The notes: generated by a model from the letters alone, not told the origin. Counted from the stretch's first letter, positions 1 to 10,642 are shown. The stretch is DNA of 64,000 bases from Piezodorus guildinii (GCA_023052935.1 CM041294.1:11270414-11334413); one strand, 5' to 3'. Numbers and translations: made by a program.

Positions 1-980
1 CAACATTTAATTTCTGATGATATGGGTGTTGGGAGAAGAAGTTGAGCAGTCTACCGGAATAGGTGGATTTGGTGTACCAGTCAGTTGAAATAGAACCGTC
101 AGTGTTTCTAGTGATAAGTAAGTCTAAAAAGGGAATTGTCAAGTTGTTTTCTCTTTCTACGGTAAAACGGAGGCGTGGATCATATGAATTAAACGATTTT
201 AGGATATCGGGGATTTTGTCTGGGTTTATTATAAGGAAGAGGTCGTCCACGTACTTTTTAATAAATATAATTTCATTTTTATAGGTTGCGGTTATAGAGT
301 CGAGTAAGTCATTTAGTACGATATTAGAGAGGTCAGGAGCGAGACAGTTACCCATTGCAAGTCCCGAGATCTGATTGTAAAATTTGTTCTGAAAAGTGAG
401 ATATCCGGTTTTACAACAAAGTTTTAGTGATTCTAAATATGAAAGAAGATTGAGTGTGGTGTGGGGTTCAATGATGTTCCAGTGTTTTTCTACTAGTTGG
501 ATAACTTTATCAATGGGGATATTGGTAAATAGGCTTTCGGCGTCAAAGGATGTTAGAATGTAGTTGGGGGGAATATGCAATGATAGTAACTGTTCTCGGA
601 GGTAAATGGAATTGTTAATGTCATAGGGGTTAGTTCGGCTAAGTATTTTAAGTGAAGGTAGAAGAAATTTACTGAGTTTTGAGGAAGGTGCGTTGATGTT
701 AGAAATGATGGGACGGAGTGGATTGCCGGGTTTGTGAATTTTGGGAAGGCCATATAAACGCGGGGGTAAGGAGTTGTACGAGATCAAGTTTCTGTACGTG
801 GTTAGGTTGATGAATTTATTTTCTAAGAGATTTTTGATATGATGATTGAATTTAATCATGAGAGGGCGGGTGGGATCACGGGAAGATGGTGTATATGTCG
901 ATCGGTCAGATAAGAGTGAGTTTATTTTGTCGTCATATTCAGTTTTGTCCATTATAACTGTCACGTTACCTTTGTCAGCC
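1..980 (-). mobile_element. Penelope-like element, partial inverted copy
   Basis: This stretch is the reverse complement of 2050-3029 without indels: each position x pairs with 3030-x. The only mismatch I found is 680 against 2350. It therefore encodes, on the minus strand, the reverse transcriptase (RT) part of the same PLE, from just before motif 1 to the thumb. It is truncated on its 5' side at 980 and runs off the left window edge. It lies head to head with the + copy that starts at about 981. PLEs are known to insert with adjoining partial, often inverted copies, so one integration event may explain both. Confidence 0.9.
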
Positions 981-1027
981 TAACTCGATCACCACTACAA
1001 CGACCAAACCCTCAGTCGACCGCTCTT

Positions 1028-3232
1028 TTGGATTCTTCTAGACCATCACACCGCTATCACACTAGGTTAAATAGTAATGGATTTTTGACTCACCTCCCAA
1101 CTCAACATTATACTAAAACTCCCCATACACCTCCTTCCCTAGTTACTGCTCATCTTTCAATTACTTCTCTGGATACATCTTTCTCCCAGACTCAAAATGT
1201 ATCCTCTTCAACCCCTTACCACCTTTCTTCAGTGATTACTAATAATGACCACCATCATATTTTCTCCTCACTAAAATCGCAATTCCCCCAAAATACACAA
1301 GCCTTTAACAATATTTGCAACCTCCACAAACGACTTGCCAAAAAAACTGAACAAAGAATTTTCTTATTAAAATGTCGAACCCATTCTCTTTTCCCAAAAT
1401 TTATTGAGAGCTGCATTAGTCAAGTCCCTTTGTCAAATTCTCTTGCCTCCAAATTGACACACATCTTGGACAGATACAAAAGAACACTACTGAACTTAAA
1501 AATTAGAGAAACCATACAACAAATTGACCACATAAACGACAATATACGTTCCTTAAATTCTTCTTTACATCCTATTATAGGCGACCAGAACATGGACAAA
1601 CTGACTACAAGTATTCAAACAATTTTTGCTTTCACTAAAAAACAGACAAAATTTTCCCTCGTTAAAAAATTTAAAACCATTTATGAAAATAGTATTAATA
1701 AAAAACCGTATCCTAAAGGCTCTGATGATTGGATCAAAAATATTTCCTCTACCTCAGTCCCCCCTAATGTTAACAACATTTTGAGCTTAGGTCCCAATTT
1801 TTCTACCCCTTCTTCTAATCCTTCAAAAATGATTCCCCAACTTATCACGGATTTGGAATATATTTATAAAGATGATATTTTCAAAATAAGTGAGGAGGAC
1901 AAGGAAATCTCCCGTTTACGTATTAGTAATATGATCTCCAACCACCTCCAACGCCCTCCACCTCAATCGTCTCTTTCCCCCCTCTTCTTCAAAGATCTTT
2001 CCTTCACTCGCTCATTCCTCAGATCCAATGACCAACTTATAGTTACTAGGGCTGACAAAGGTAACGTGACAGTTATAATGGACAAAACTGAATATGACGA
2101 CAAAATAAACTCACTCTTATCTGACCGATCGACATATACACCATCTTCCCGTGATCCCACCCGCCCTCTCATGATTAAATTCAATCATCATATCAAAAAT
2201 CTCTTAGAAAATAAATTCATCAACCTAACCACGTACAGAAACTTGATCTCGTACAACTCCTTACCCCCGCGTTTATATGGCCTTCCCAAAATTCACAAAC
2301 CCGGCAATCCACTCCGTCCCATCATTTCTAACATCAACGCACCTTCCTCGAAACTCAGTAAATTTCTTCTACCTTCACTTAAAATACTTAGCCGAACTAA
2401 CCCCTATGACATTAACAATTCCATTTACCTCCGAGAACAGTTACTATCATTGCATATTCCCCCCAACTACATTCTAACATCCTTTGACGCCGAAAGCCTA
2501 TTTACCAATATCCCCATTGATAAAGTTATCCAACTAGTAGAAAAACACTGGAACATCATTGAACCCCACACCACACTCAATCTTCTTTCATATTTAGAAT
2601 CACTAAAACTTTGTTGTAAAACCGGATATCTCACTTTTCAGAACAAATTTTACAATCAGATCTCGGGACTTGCAATGGGTAACTGTCTCGCTCCTGACCT
2701 CTCTAATATCGTACTAAATGACTTACTCGACTCTATAACCGCAACCTATAAAAATGAAATTATATTTATTAAAAAGTACGTGGACGACCTCTTCCTTATA
2801 ATAAACCCAGACAAAATCCCCGATATCCTAAAATCGTTTAATTCATATGATCCACGCCTCCGTTTTACCGTAGAAAGAGAAAACAACTTGACAATTCCCT
2901 TTTTAGACTTACTTATCACTAGAAACACTGACGGTTCTATTTCAACTGACTGGTACACCAAATCCACCTATTCCGGTAGACTGCTCAACTTCTTCTCCCA
3001 ACACCCATATCATCAGAAATTAAATGTTGCCAAGAATCTCGTCCACCGTTGCCTATCCTTGTCTGATCCAAAGTACCATCCTAATAATATCGAACGTATT
3101 AAAAAAATACTAACCTTAAACAGCTTCCCAAAAAAAGTCATTAAAAACCTTATAGATTCTTATAACACAAAAACCACCGTTACTTCCCCTACAATTCCCG
3201 ACCATGATTCACCCATGATATTTTTATTATAG
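1028..3232 (+). CDS. PLE reverse transcriptase ORF, lacking a start ATG
   Basis: The open frame has about 734 codons. It begins with TTG and stays open upstream through the junction at 980, so there is no genuine initiator Met here and the N terminus may be lost. A basic N-terminal region of about 300 residues precedes the RT core. Seen in order: YGLPKIHKPGNPLRPI, the PLE signature of motifs 1-2; FDAESLFTNIP, motif A with the catalytic Asp; GLAMGNCLAPDLSN, motif B; YVDD, motif C with the catalytic Asp pair; and a thumb with the IPFLDLLITR segment. PLE RTs are related to telomerase RT and prime on broken or nicked DNA. The frame ends at 3232 after a run of Ts; the downstream nuclease continues in another frame. 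All catalytic residues I can see are present. Confidence 0.88.
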   Translation: MDSSRPSHRYHTRLNSNGFLTHLPTQHYTKTPHTPPSLVTAHLSITSLDTSFSQTQNVSSSTPYHLSSVITNNDHHHIFSSLKSQFPQNTQAFNNICNLHKRLAKKTEQRIFLLKCRTHSLFPKFIESCISQVPLSNSLASKLTHILDRYKRTLLNLKIRETIQQIDHINDNIRSLNSSLHPIIGDQNMDKLTTSIQTIFAFTKKQTKFSLVKKFKTIYENSINKKPYPKGSDDWIKNISSTSVPPNVNNILSLGPNFSTPSSNPSKMIPQLITDLEYIYKDDIFKISEEDKEISRLRISNMISNHLQRPPPQSSLSPLFFKDLSFTRSFLRSNDQLIVTRADKGNVTVIMDKTEYDDKINSLLSDRSTYTPSSRDPTRPLMIKFNHHIKNLLENKFINLTTYRNLISYNSLPPRLYGLPKIHKPGNPLRPIISNINAPSSKLSKFLLPSLKILSRTNPYDINNSIYLREQLLSLHIPPNYILTSFDAESLFTNIPIDKVIQLVEKHWNIIEPHTTLNLLSYLESLKLCCKTGYLTFQNKFYNQISGLAMGNCLAPDLSNIVLNDLLDSITATYKNEIIFIKKYVDDLFLIINPDKIPDILKSFNSYDPRLRFTVERENNLTIPFLDLLITRNTDGSISTDWYTKSTYSGRLLNFFSQHPYHQKLNVAKNLVHRCLSLSDPKYHPNNIERIKKILTLNSFPKKVIKNLIDSYNTKTTVTSPTIPDHDSPMIFLL

Positions 3233-3711
3233 ATCCCTACCTTACATTCCGCACCTTTCTGAAAATATAAAAAAAAATCCTTAAATTTTCCTTACCTTCC
3301 TTAAAACTAGGACTAAAGACCCAGAACAAGCTTTCTCACCTTTTTACCAATATAAAAGACCCGATCACTCCTATATATCGTTCCAATATTGTTTATAAAA
3401 TTTCATGTTCAGATTGTGATGTATCCTATGTAGGAGAAACCAAAAATTACCTAAAAACCAGAATATCGCAACATAAACTCTCCGTATCCTCTCGAAACCC
3501 TCTAGCCTCAAAACTTTCTGAACACTCCATACATTTCAATCATTCCTTTAACTTTGACGACTGCTCCATTTTAGATTATGTTCCAAACCATAGGAAAAGA
3601 CTAATCGCAGAATCCGTCCACATCCACCTCCAATCCAATCCTGTTAACCACAAAACCGATAAACAATGCATTTCCTCCACATATAGCCACATATTAAACT
3701 CTATTAAGTAG
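3218..3711 (+). pseudogene. PLE GIY-YIG endonuclease region, frameshifted
   Basis: Just past the RT stop, a second frame carries on the PLE protein for about 20 codons (LPYIPHL). After a nine-A run near 3270-3278 a third frame continues to the stop at 3709-3711. That frame holds a GIY-YIG nuclease core: VYKISCSDCD, then VSYVGET in place of GIY...YIG, then RISQH. This is the nuclease module of Penelope-type elements and would nick target DNA. Two single-base indels, one in a T run near 3218 and one in the A run, separate it from the RT. Either is enough to inactivate the fused protein. Both lie in homopolymers, so assembly error is a real alternative. Confidence 0.8.
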
Positions 3712-4604
3712 CATATTTTCTCTGTCTATCCCACCATATATATTGTTTTGTTTTTTATTAGTATTGTTTGTTGGTTTTTATTTATAATTTTAAATCTATT
3801 TTAGGTATCCATATAATTCTATATATGTATTTATTTTGTTTTGTTTATGTATTTAAAATTTTCTAAATGTCTTCACTATTCAATTTATTCCAACTTGTAT
3901 TTATGTTTATTTAACTTTTTTATCAACCTGTAAGATTTGTCAATTAATGTATTTTACAATGTTCCATTTTTATTTTTTTCCACCCTGTTATCTTTGGATA
4001 CCTAAAACAGAATTAGGGATAATTAAGTTGGGAGGTACAGTCAGTTTTTCTCCATATACATCTTCCATCACTGTTTTTACTATTATATAGGTGATATTTC
4101 AAGAATTAAATTATAATTTTTTATCCTGTATCATTATTATAATCATAAGTTAAATTTCATTGATTCTTTGTATGGTAGTATTAAGAATTTTAGTCATTGT
4201 TGTCAGACCCTGTCCATAAATCAGTACGTATTTTCCATTCTACCTTTTTTCCTACGTATTTTCCATCCTACCTACCCCCCATCTACCAAACAGTACCTAG
4301 TTTCCATTCTCCCACCATGCGGTACGTATCTCCACTCTACTTCATATTTTTATATTTCATATTTCATGTAAATTATTGATACCTGTGTAAATTTTGTTTA
4401 GTGAACATTTTTATTTTTTCTGTATAACACTTTCATTATTGTAATATGGTCATTGTATTTTAATTAAGTTTTTTTTTTTTTTTTTTTTTTTTACATATAC
4501 AGTTCTTCTGTTATTTTTTCAATACCGACGTTCTCTAGCTAAATAGGTTATATAATATTGTATGTAATGTCATTGAAATTATATTCTTTTGTATCTTTTT
4601 AGCC
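3712..4604 (+). other. PLE 3' untranslated region
   Basis: A+T-rich non-coding DNA between the nuclease stop and the hammerhead-like motif. It includes a pyrimidine-rich stretch at about 4230-4340 and a T tract at 4469-4492. Short ORFs here have no recognisable product. It belongs to the element because it links the coding part to the repeated terminus. Confidence 0.6.
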
Positions 4605-4634
4605 CTGATGATGACCCACAAAGGGGGTCGAAAC
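4605..4634 (+). ncRNA. Hammerhead-ribozyme-like motif at PLE 3' end
   Basis: CTGATGA (4605-4611) is followed by a possible stem II, GACCC (4613-4617) with GGGTC (4625-4629), and then GAAAC (4630-4634). This matches the conserved core strands of a hammerhead ribozyme, a known feature of PLE terminal repeats. There is an extra base between CTGATGA and the stem. I could not identify stem III or the cleavage triplet with confidence, so activity is unproven. Confidence 0.5.
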
Positions 4635-4730
4635 GTTGGCAAACAATAAAATAGTTGAAACTATTTAGTTGTTTCATTTAATGACCGCCACCCGGACTAA
4701 TTCCTTCCAATAAAAACATTAAGTAATATA

Positions 4731-5001
4731 AAAATACGATACCGGTGGAAAGCTAAACATTTTACAATTTTTGTTATTTTATTCACTAAGTTGTTAAAGG
4801 TTATGAAGGTGAAAAGCAGATAAAAATAACTGATTGTCTAACGTAACAATTTTATATTGATATATTCTTAAATATTTTTTTTTTCAAACCCTAAAGTCAA
4901 TATAATTCTTCTTTAAACAATTCAACTCTACTTGTATTTAGTCGTTAATAAATTTGTTTTAACAAGCAAGGTAAGTAAAATTAATGTGTTGTCCTACCAG
5001 A
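4731..5001 (+). repeat. Family A repeat, 3' part
   Basis: Shares with other family-A copies the segment 'taccg(t/g)tggaaagctaaa', the 'aactgattgtc' block and the end 'aggtaagt...ccaga' followed by a T run. Only the last third of the family is present. It lies between the two PLE 3' ends. Confidence 0.7.
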
Positions 5002-5120
5002 TTTTTTTAAAGTATTTTTTAATTTTTTTTTTAATAACATCAACATTTTTTTAATTCTATTATAATTTTAAATAATTCATGTACCTATGTTTTATTCTAT
5101 ATTATCTTTAATAGTTAATT

Positions 5121-5145
5121 CACACACACAAACACACACACACAC
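5121..5145. repeat. (CA)n microsatellite
   Basis: Short CA-rich run directly before the T tract that starts the second PLE terminal copy. Confidence 0.8.
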
Positions 5146-5384
5146 TTTTTTTTTTTTTTTTTTTTTTACATATACAGTTCTTCTGTTATTTTTTCAATAC
5201 CGACGTTCTCTAGCTAAATAGGTTATATAATATTGTATGTAATGTCATTGAAATTATATTCTTTTGTATCTTTTTAGCCCTGATGATGACCCACAAAGGG
5301 GGTCGAAACGTTGGCAAACAATAAAATAGTTGAAACTATTTAGTTGTTTCATTTAATGACCGCCACCCGGACTAATTCCTTCCA
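5146..5384 (+). mobile_element. Second copy of the PLE 3' end
   Basis: From 5168 to 5384 it is identical, as far as I can read, to 4493-4709 (constant offset 675). Both copies are preceded by a T tract. It includes a second hammerhead-like motif at 5280-5309. It is either a separate 5'-truncated insertion or part of a terminal-repeat arrangement of the PLE. Confidence 0.8.
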
Positions 5385-5510
5385 GTAATTCTCAACGGTC
5401 AACTAATTACATCCACAATTAATGTTTTTATGTTTATGAAAATCTGATGCGGACAACACATTAAATAATATAGCAATATAAAATTGTTATCAAATTGTAG
5501 TCTATTGTTC

Positions 5511-5936
5511 CAGGTTCAAATCCCGGCTGTGGCAGAATATTATTTATTATGTTATTATAAATATTAGCATGTGTCCGGTGAGTGACCCTAGGGCATACCC
5601 GTAGGCAGACCCAGTCTTTATAAAGTGGTTACCCAAAATTAGGATAATCCTGGGTGCTGAGTGTTACCTCGGCCTAACCACCTCCTTGCAGAGCACTGTT
5701 ACTCCTAACCACCTCCTTGCAGAGCACTGTTACTCCTAACCACCTCCTTGCAGAGCACTGTTACTCCTAACCACCTCCTTGCAGAGCACTGTTACTCCTA
5801 ACCACCTCCTTGCAGAGCACTGTTACTCCTAACCACCTCCTTGCAGAGCACTGTTACTCCTAACCACCTCCTTGCAGAGCACTGTTACTCCTAACCACCT
5901 CCTTGCAGAGCACTGTTACTCCTAACCACCTCCTTG
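5511..5936 (+). mobile_element. SINE family 1 copy with internal tandem expansion
   Basis: It starts in a tRNA-like B box (GGTTCAAATCCCGGC) and shares 'gtggcagaatattatttatt' and the 'gacccagtctttataaagtgg' region with the minus-strand copies at 34092-34411 and 53470-53695. The A-box half is missing, so the copy is 5'-truncated. It runs into the 31-bp array at 5675. Confidence 0.7.
5675..5936. repeat. 31-bp tandem array (8 copies plus part)
   Basis: Units start at 5675, 5706, 5737, 5768, 5799, 5830, 5861 and 5892, with a partial one at 5923. The unit begins TAACCACCTCCTTGCAGAG. Units look identical. A single diverged 31-bp equivalent sits inside the SINE copy at 53470-53695 (opposite strand), so the array grew from SINE sequence. 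Confidence 0.95.
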
Positions 5937-6284
5937 TTTTCTATATCTACACAGCTTCTTTTTTTTTAATTCCGTAGCTTAATTAAGCTAAGACGCCTAG
6001 TACAACTGATTACAATTATTTAGTAGTATGGAATCACTCACGTGAAGGAATATAACTTGGATTTTAACATATGAAGGGGTAAAGAAGGGAAAATTATTAC
6101 ATCGAACCTTTGATCCTGAATTGGAAGATAGCAAGTTTGATAGATGGGACCAGCTGGAAGCAATACATCAAGTTGGAGGCACAATGGGCTAGCTTAGGAC
6201 CTAGGAGCCTAGACTTGTAAACTTATCTCTCCCTTGTATTGTGAAGAAAATTATATGTATCGAGATGAAAGGTCCGGTTTCTTT
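5937..6284. other. Unassigned DNA
   Basis: No convincing ORF, RNA gene or match to the other repeats of the window. Confidence 0.5.
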
Positions 6285-6425
6285 TGTTTATTTATTTAAC
6301 GTCCCCATTTATGCTGCTGTGGCTAATCGGACGATGGACGGCATAACTAAGGATTTTTTACTCCCATTAAAAAATACTAGGCCTACCCGTGCATGTTGTC
6401 CGGCATTTTTTACTTAATTGGAGGA
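6285..6425 (-). mobile_element. SINE family 2 fragment
   Basis: Reverse complement of the tail half of the SINE at 31726-32012: 'tttatttaacgtcccc', the 'gctaatcggacgatg' block and 'aaggattttttactcccatt'. The tRNA-like head is absent or too diverged to see. Confidence 0.65.
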
Positions 6426-6639
6426 TTTTAGGTGGTGTTAATCAGTCTAACATTATTTGATCAGGGGCCATTTGGAGGGTTCTATTTTGTCAATGTGCCT
6501 CGATATTAGAAAAAAGTTATTTATAGTTGTATTAGATTAATTATAGAAATAGATTAATTCCTCATCAACCATAATTCTAACTTTCGTATAATAAGTTGCC
6601 ATTTAATTCTGTTAAATATACAATAACGATCCAGTAGAA

Positions 6640-7350
6640 GTAGGCATACCCAAAATCACTCAATATATTGAGAAGAATTATGAATTGTTTTTTAAGATTT
6701 GTGTTCGGCACCTCGAGACGGTCTCATGTATCCCACCTCTACGACGAGTTAAAGTGGTTAACCCCAAACCTTCGAAGACAATATTTCCTTGGATCATTCC
6801 TTTATCAAATCATTAACTCCCACCACCCATTTTACGTCTACAGCCTTCTGGTATTTAAATCCTCAACCCATCACCAGGAAACAAGATCCCGTCTGTCTGA
6901 CCTCCAAACTCCTTTCCACAGAACCAAAAAATACGATTGCTCCTTTTTAGCCCGTTCCACTGCCTTATGGAATACTCTCCATTCAAACATCCGACATGCT
7001 CCTTCCCTACCATCATTCAAATCCCTCCTCTTTCAATATTTACTTTCTCTCCAGTCCGATGTAAGCTAATTTTTAATTCTTATTATGCCTATTTATGTGA
7101 GGTGATTTGTTTATATACTTTAATGAGATGTAAAAGATATATTCTAGGTTGATTCTTATTTATTTATTTTTGAAAATGTACATAGAGATGTCACAATGAC
7201 CTTTTATTTATTTTTTTTCTTCTTTTTTTTTGTTATTTAAATGTAGTTATATATTGTTTTAGGCCAGATATAAATTATTATTTTGACCATTAATGTTATT
7301 CTGAAGGGACATTGTCCCAGAATAAAGTTTATTTTCTATTTATATTTCTA
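6640..7350 (+). mobile_element. LINE 3' end (hairpin-tail family), copy 1
   Basis: A 5'-truncated non-LTR retrotransposon. The frame 6668-7069 encodes the C-terminal part of the polyprotein, after the RT: LRRIMNCFLRFVFGTSRR, then DELKWL, RRQYFLGSFLYQ, TRSRLSDL and ALWNTLHSNIRH. This matches, segment by segment, the copies at 62104-62766 and 63242-63520. The 3' UTR ends with a hairpin, ATTCT/AGAAT and GGGAC/GTCCC (about 7300-7325), followed by a TTTCTA-rich tail. The layout resembles CR1/L2/Jockey-type LINEs; the clade is not resolved. The frame at 6668 starts mid-domain, so it is a remnant, not a gene. Confidence 0.75.
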
Positions 7351-7764
7351 TTTCTATATCTTAGCTGTAACGTAATAATGGTATATACTCACGCTTTAAC
7401 ATAAATGTGATTGATCCAACGAATGGGTATATTTTCACTTGAAAACAACTTTGATAAACGTAATTTTAAAAATTATAATATTTATATCTATTGAAAATGT
7501 ATACGTCTTATAATAATGGAGTAGTTGTTGACCGTTTTGACTATATGGTAAAGAAGTTGGCTGAGGGTGCAGCCACCAAGAAAATACAACAGTAAGAAAA
7601 ACATAAAATAAGTGTGTTTTATTGGTAGTTCCTTTGTTACCACATCCTCAAACAACTGCTCCATCATATGCGTTTTAGTCACTTCCCATAAACGCATTTA
7701 TGCAAATTTAAATAAAGACAAAATAAAATATTCGCGAGCAAAGCCGCGGGTTACAGCTACTTAT

Positions 7765-8488
7765 TATCTAAAATAATCAGTTAGTTTTATGTCCATTTCG
7801 TCACTCTCTATTAACTTTTAAAAGCATGTGTATGAGATAATATTTTTTCTAAAATCTTTAGCTTTCCAACGGTATATCATACATGTATATTACTGCTCTT
7901 ATGTTCAAAAACGAAAAATTGCATTAAACAAATATTTTTTCTGTTTTCTCCTTTAGTTGGGTATCGAATTTATTCAATTTATATATTTACCTGTTTTTCA
8001 TCAGCGTTAACAAGATAACATAGTTATTTTTATTGAATCTACAAAATTAAAGGTACTTTAGGGGAAGACAATTTAAAATATCGGCATTTAAACCCTGTCA
8101 TTTTAATCAGAATAAAATCTACATGATATTAAAGCCCATTAAATTTCTCATCGATATAGCGAGTTTAATCAAAATCGTCTGAACCGTTTTAGAGAAAATC
8201 GAAAAAAGGTGCAAAATGCATGGTATAAAGTGCCTCTTCTGGTAAGCTCATTTTGATGAAAAAAGTTTTGTCACGTCTCGGGCGTATAGTTGTCTTAAAT
8301 GTGAACTTTCAGTTTCATAGGACTTACCGTTTCCGCCCGGGAGTTACCAAACACACACACAGACCTTAATGCGGGACTTGGTTATTTGGACTCAAGGAAC
8401 CCTAAAACGTGTATTTCCGTTGAAAACTGGAATTCGAAAATTTTCACGATCGCAATACATTCCCTTACTTTATGTAGTAAGTGAAAGT
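7765..8488 (-). repeat. Family A repeat
   Basis: On the minus strand it ends at 8488 with the family motif (plus-strand 'gtaagtgaaagt' followed by AAAAA). It contains the blocks common to the family: 'ccaacggtatat', 'aaattaaaggtactttag', 'gcgagtttaatcaaaatcgt', 'gcaaaatgcatggtataaag', a CA run and 'gggacttggttatttgga'. The other end is truncated at about 7765. Confidence 0.85.
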
Positions 8489-9433
8489 AAAAATCAATCC
8501 AAAGAATAATTGTAATTTTTTTCCCCCGGAAAAATCTATGCCCTCGATCCTTTGAACATTAAGACGATAGTTATTTCTAGAATTGTTCTAAAACACCCGA
8601 ACTACCGTTTACCTACTCAGTGGTACAGTGATTGTATAGTTAGTGGATAATAAAATAGTGTTCATTGTAAAGGGCAGAAGAAAATCTGACTTGAAACTAA
8701 ATTTTTAAAATACATTTTATAATTTTTCTGTAAAACATTAATATACTAATAACAATTATAGCACCGTTATTAAAAATATTTTATCGATTCTGAAGGAAAG
8801 GAACTGAAACAAGAACTAGAACTAGAAACAGCGAGTTATTCCGCAACATCCCAACACGCTTAAGAACTAGCTTGGTGTCGAGCGGTGCACTAATACTTGG
8901 TTTTCTGCAAGTTCTCGAACCCAAAAATATAAAGTTAGCGACATAATATGAAAGGGTGGGAACTGCGCTACAACTTTTGATTGTCATTATTTTGGATATA
9001 ACTTCAAATAAAAATTCTATTTCAAGGAAACCACATAAATTATGAATATTAATTCGAAAATATTGAACGTTTTAGGAAATTGCCGCGAAAGTATAAATCG
9101 TATGCAAAAATGTTATATAACATGTTTTAATGCTTATAGGTAAAGAAATAAAACGACACATACCGCATTAATATCGAACAATTAATAACGAAGTTATGGG
9201 CAATAACTAAAAGACTTCCGAAATGGATGTTCAAGGAAGGCTAGCGGGGAAGCACAAAGGTGAGGAGTGGGGACTTTTGAGAAAATACTCCTCTAAGGGT
9301 AGGGATGGTGTTTTAGGGCGATAAATGACGAGATTATTACGCCCGTAAAATTCATGATGGTCATAGAAACTTGTATAATTTCTTTACAGTGCAGAATTTT
9401 TAATTACTTCATACTTACTTCTAAGATAATATA
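8489..9433. other. Unassigned A+T-rich DNA
   Basis: Only a short minus-strand ORF (8781-8987) with no recognisable domain. I see no gene, SINE head or LINE motif. Confidence 0.5.
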
Positions 9434-9460
9434 TCGGGCTGATGCGAAATTAATGCAGGT
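9434..9460 (+). repeat. mariner left TIR
   Basis: Inverted match to 10693-10719 with few mismatches. It would be bound by the transposase helix-turn-helix domain. Confidence 0.9.
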
Positions 9461-9622
9461 TTCCTCTATTGCAATATCTTAATTCCAATTGTGTAAACAA
9501 AGCTAATCCTAACATTGATCATTATTATATCAAAACAAACCTTATCTAATACCCTCTCTTTCACCATGAATTTGTTTAGTAAAATCGTTTTGTTCAGTGT
9601 GTTCAAAGGTCTTGAATCGAAA

Positions 9623-10642
9623 ATGTCAAAGTGCGATTTTCGTCAAATTTATTTTTACGAATTTAAATTAGGGCGCAGCGCTGCGCAAACGGCTCGTAAT
9701 ATTAATGAAGTGTGGGGTCAGGGGGCTATTAATGAGTGCACGGTGCAGCGTTGGTTCCAGAAGTTTCGCAGAGAAGATTTCGACCTCGAAGACAAGGAAG
9801 GTCGGGGCCGTCATCTTGCTCTGGACAACGACCAGCTGAGGTCAAAAGTGGAAGAAGACCCAACCAAAACCACACGAGAAATGGCGGCGGAACTAAGTGT
9901 GAACCAATCCACAGTTGTACGCCACTTGGAAGCAATTGGTAAGGTAAAAAAGTTGGCCAAGTGGGTGCCACACCAATTAAACGACCACCAAAAAAATCGC
10001 CGCTTTGAAATCTGCTCCATGCTTGTGACACGCAATAAAAATGATCCATTTCTCGATCGCATTGTGACGTGCGATGAAAAATGGATCTTATACGACAACA
10101 GAAGGCGTTCTAGCCAATGGCTGGGCAAAGATGAACAACCAAAACCTTTCCCGAAGCCCAACCTGCACCCAAAAAAGGTTATGGTCACAGTTTGGTGGTA
10201 TAATGCTGATGTTATTCACTACAGCTTTCTCAATCGAGGTGAGACTATAACTGCTGACAAGTACTGTCAAGAAATTGACAGCATGAATCAAAAATTGCAA
10301 CGTCTTTGCCCAGCATTGATGAATCGGAAGGGGCCGATCCTGCTCCACGATAACGCCAGACCACACGTTGCACAACCAACGCTTCGACGACTGCACGAGT
10401 TGGGCTACGAAGTTCTCCAACATCCGCCTTATTCACCTGACCTCTCTCCTACAGACTTCCACTTTTTCAGGCATCTGGACAACTTTTTGAGGGAGAAAAA
10501 TTTTCAAAACCAGGACGACATTGAAAATTCTTTTCGTGATTTCATTGAGTCCAGGGATTCGGATTTTTTTTCTGGTGGAATAAGAAAGCTAGTTGAACGT
10601 TGGCAAAAGTGCATTGATTCATATGGAAATTATTTTGATTAA
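9623..10642 (+). CDS. mariner transposase (D,D34D), intact
   Basis: A 339-residue protein from ATG 9623, which matches the usual mariner length of about 340-350. The frame is open further upstream to 9515, but MSKCDFRQIYFYEFKLG is the typical mariner N terminus, so I chose 9623. Residues 1-110 hold the paired helix-turn-helix DNA-binding domains. A WVPHQL linker motif (family norm WVPHEL) follows. Catalytic residues: first Asp in TCDEKW, second in LLHDNARPH, third in SPTDFHFF, with exactly 34 residues between the second and third. YSPDLSP is present. The similarity pattern is of the cecropia/Hsmar1-like group. The enzyme excises and inserts the element at TA in the nucleus. No stop or frameshift is seen, so it may still be active. 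Confidence 0.96.
   Translation: MSKCDFRQIYFYEFKLGRSAAQTARNINEVWGQGAINECTVQRWFQKFRREDFDLEDKEGRGRHLALDNDQLRSKVEEDPTKTTREMAAELSVNQSTVVRHLEAIGKVKKLAKWVPHQLNDHQKNRRFEICSMLVTRNKNDPFLDRIVTCDEKWILYDNRRRSSQWLGKDEQPKPFPKPNLHPKKVMVTVWWYNADVIHYSFLNRGETITADKYCQEIDSMNQKLQRLCPALMNRKGPILLHDNARPHVAQPTLRRLHELGYEVLQHPPYSPDLSPTDFHFFRHLDNFLREKNFQNQDDIENSFRDFIESRDSDFFSGGIRKLVERWQKCIDSYGNYFD

Larger units (their letters stand above)
981..4709 (+). mobile_element. Penelope-like retroelement, nearly complete
   Basis: The element holds one RT ORF, a downstream GIY-YIG endonuclease reading frame and a long A+T-rich 3' region. That region ends in a hammerhead-like motif and a terminal segment that recurs at 5168-5384. 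The order RT, GIY-YIG and 3' ribozyme-like motif is the PLE plan. The 5' limit is set by the end of the inverted arm at 980. The 3' limit is where identity with the second terminal copy ends (4709). No full-length downstream copy is present. Confidence 0.85.

Noticed and set aside
63..753. Short ORFs 63-284 (+) and 553-753 (-), and their twins at 2746-2967 and 2277-2477
   Set aside because: They lie in the inverted PLE arms in frames other than the RT frame. Identity between them reflects the inverted repeat, not a gene.
4168..4379. Two overlapping Ser/Tyr/Phe-rich ORFs
   Set aside because: Pyrimidine-rich PLE 3' UTR open in two frames; no domain.
9729..10436. ORFs on the minus strand and in other frames across the mariner
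   Set aside because: Shadows of the transposase frame.
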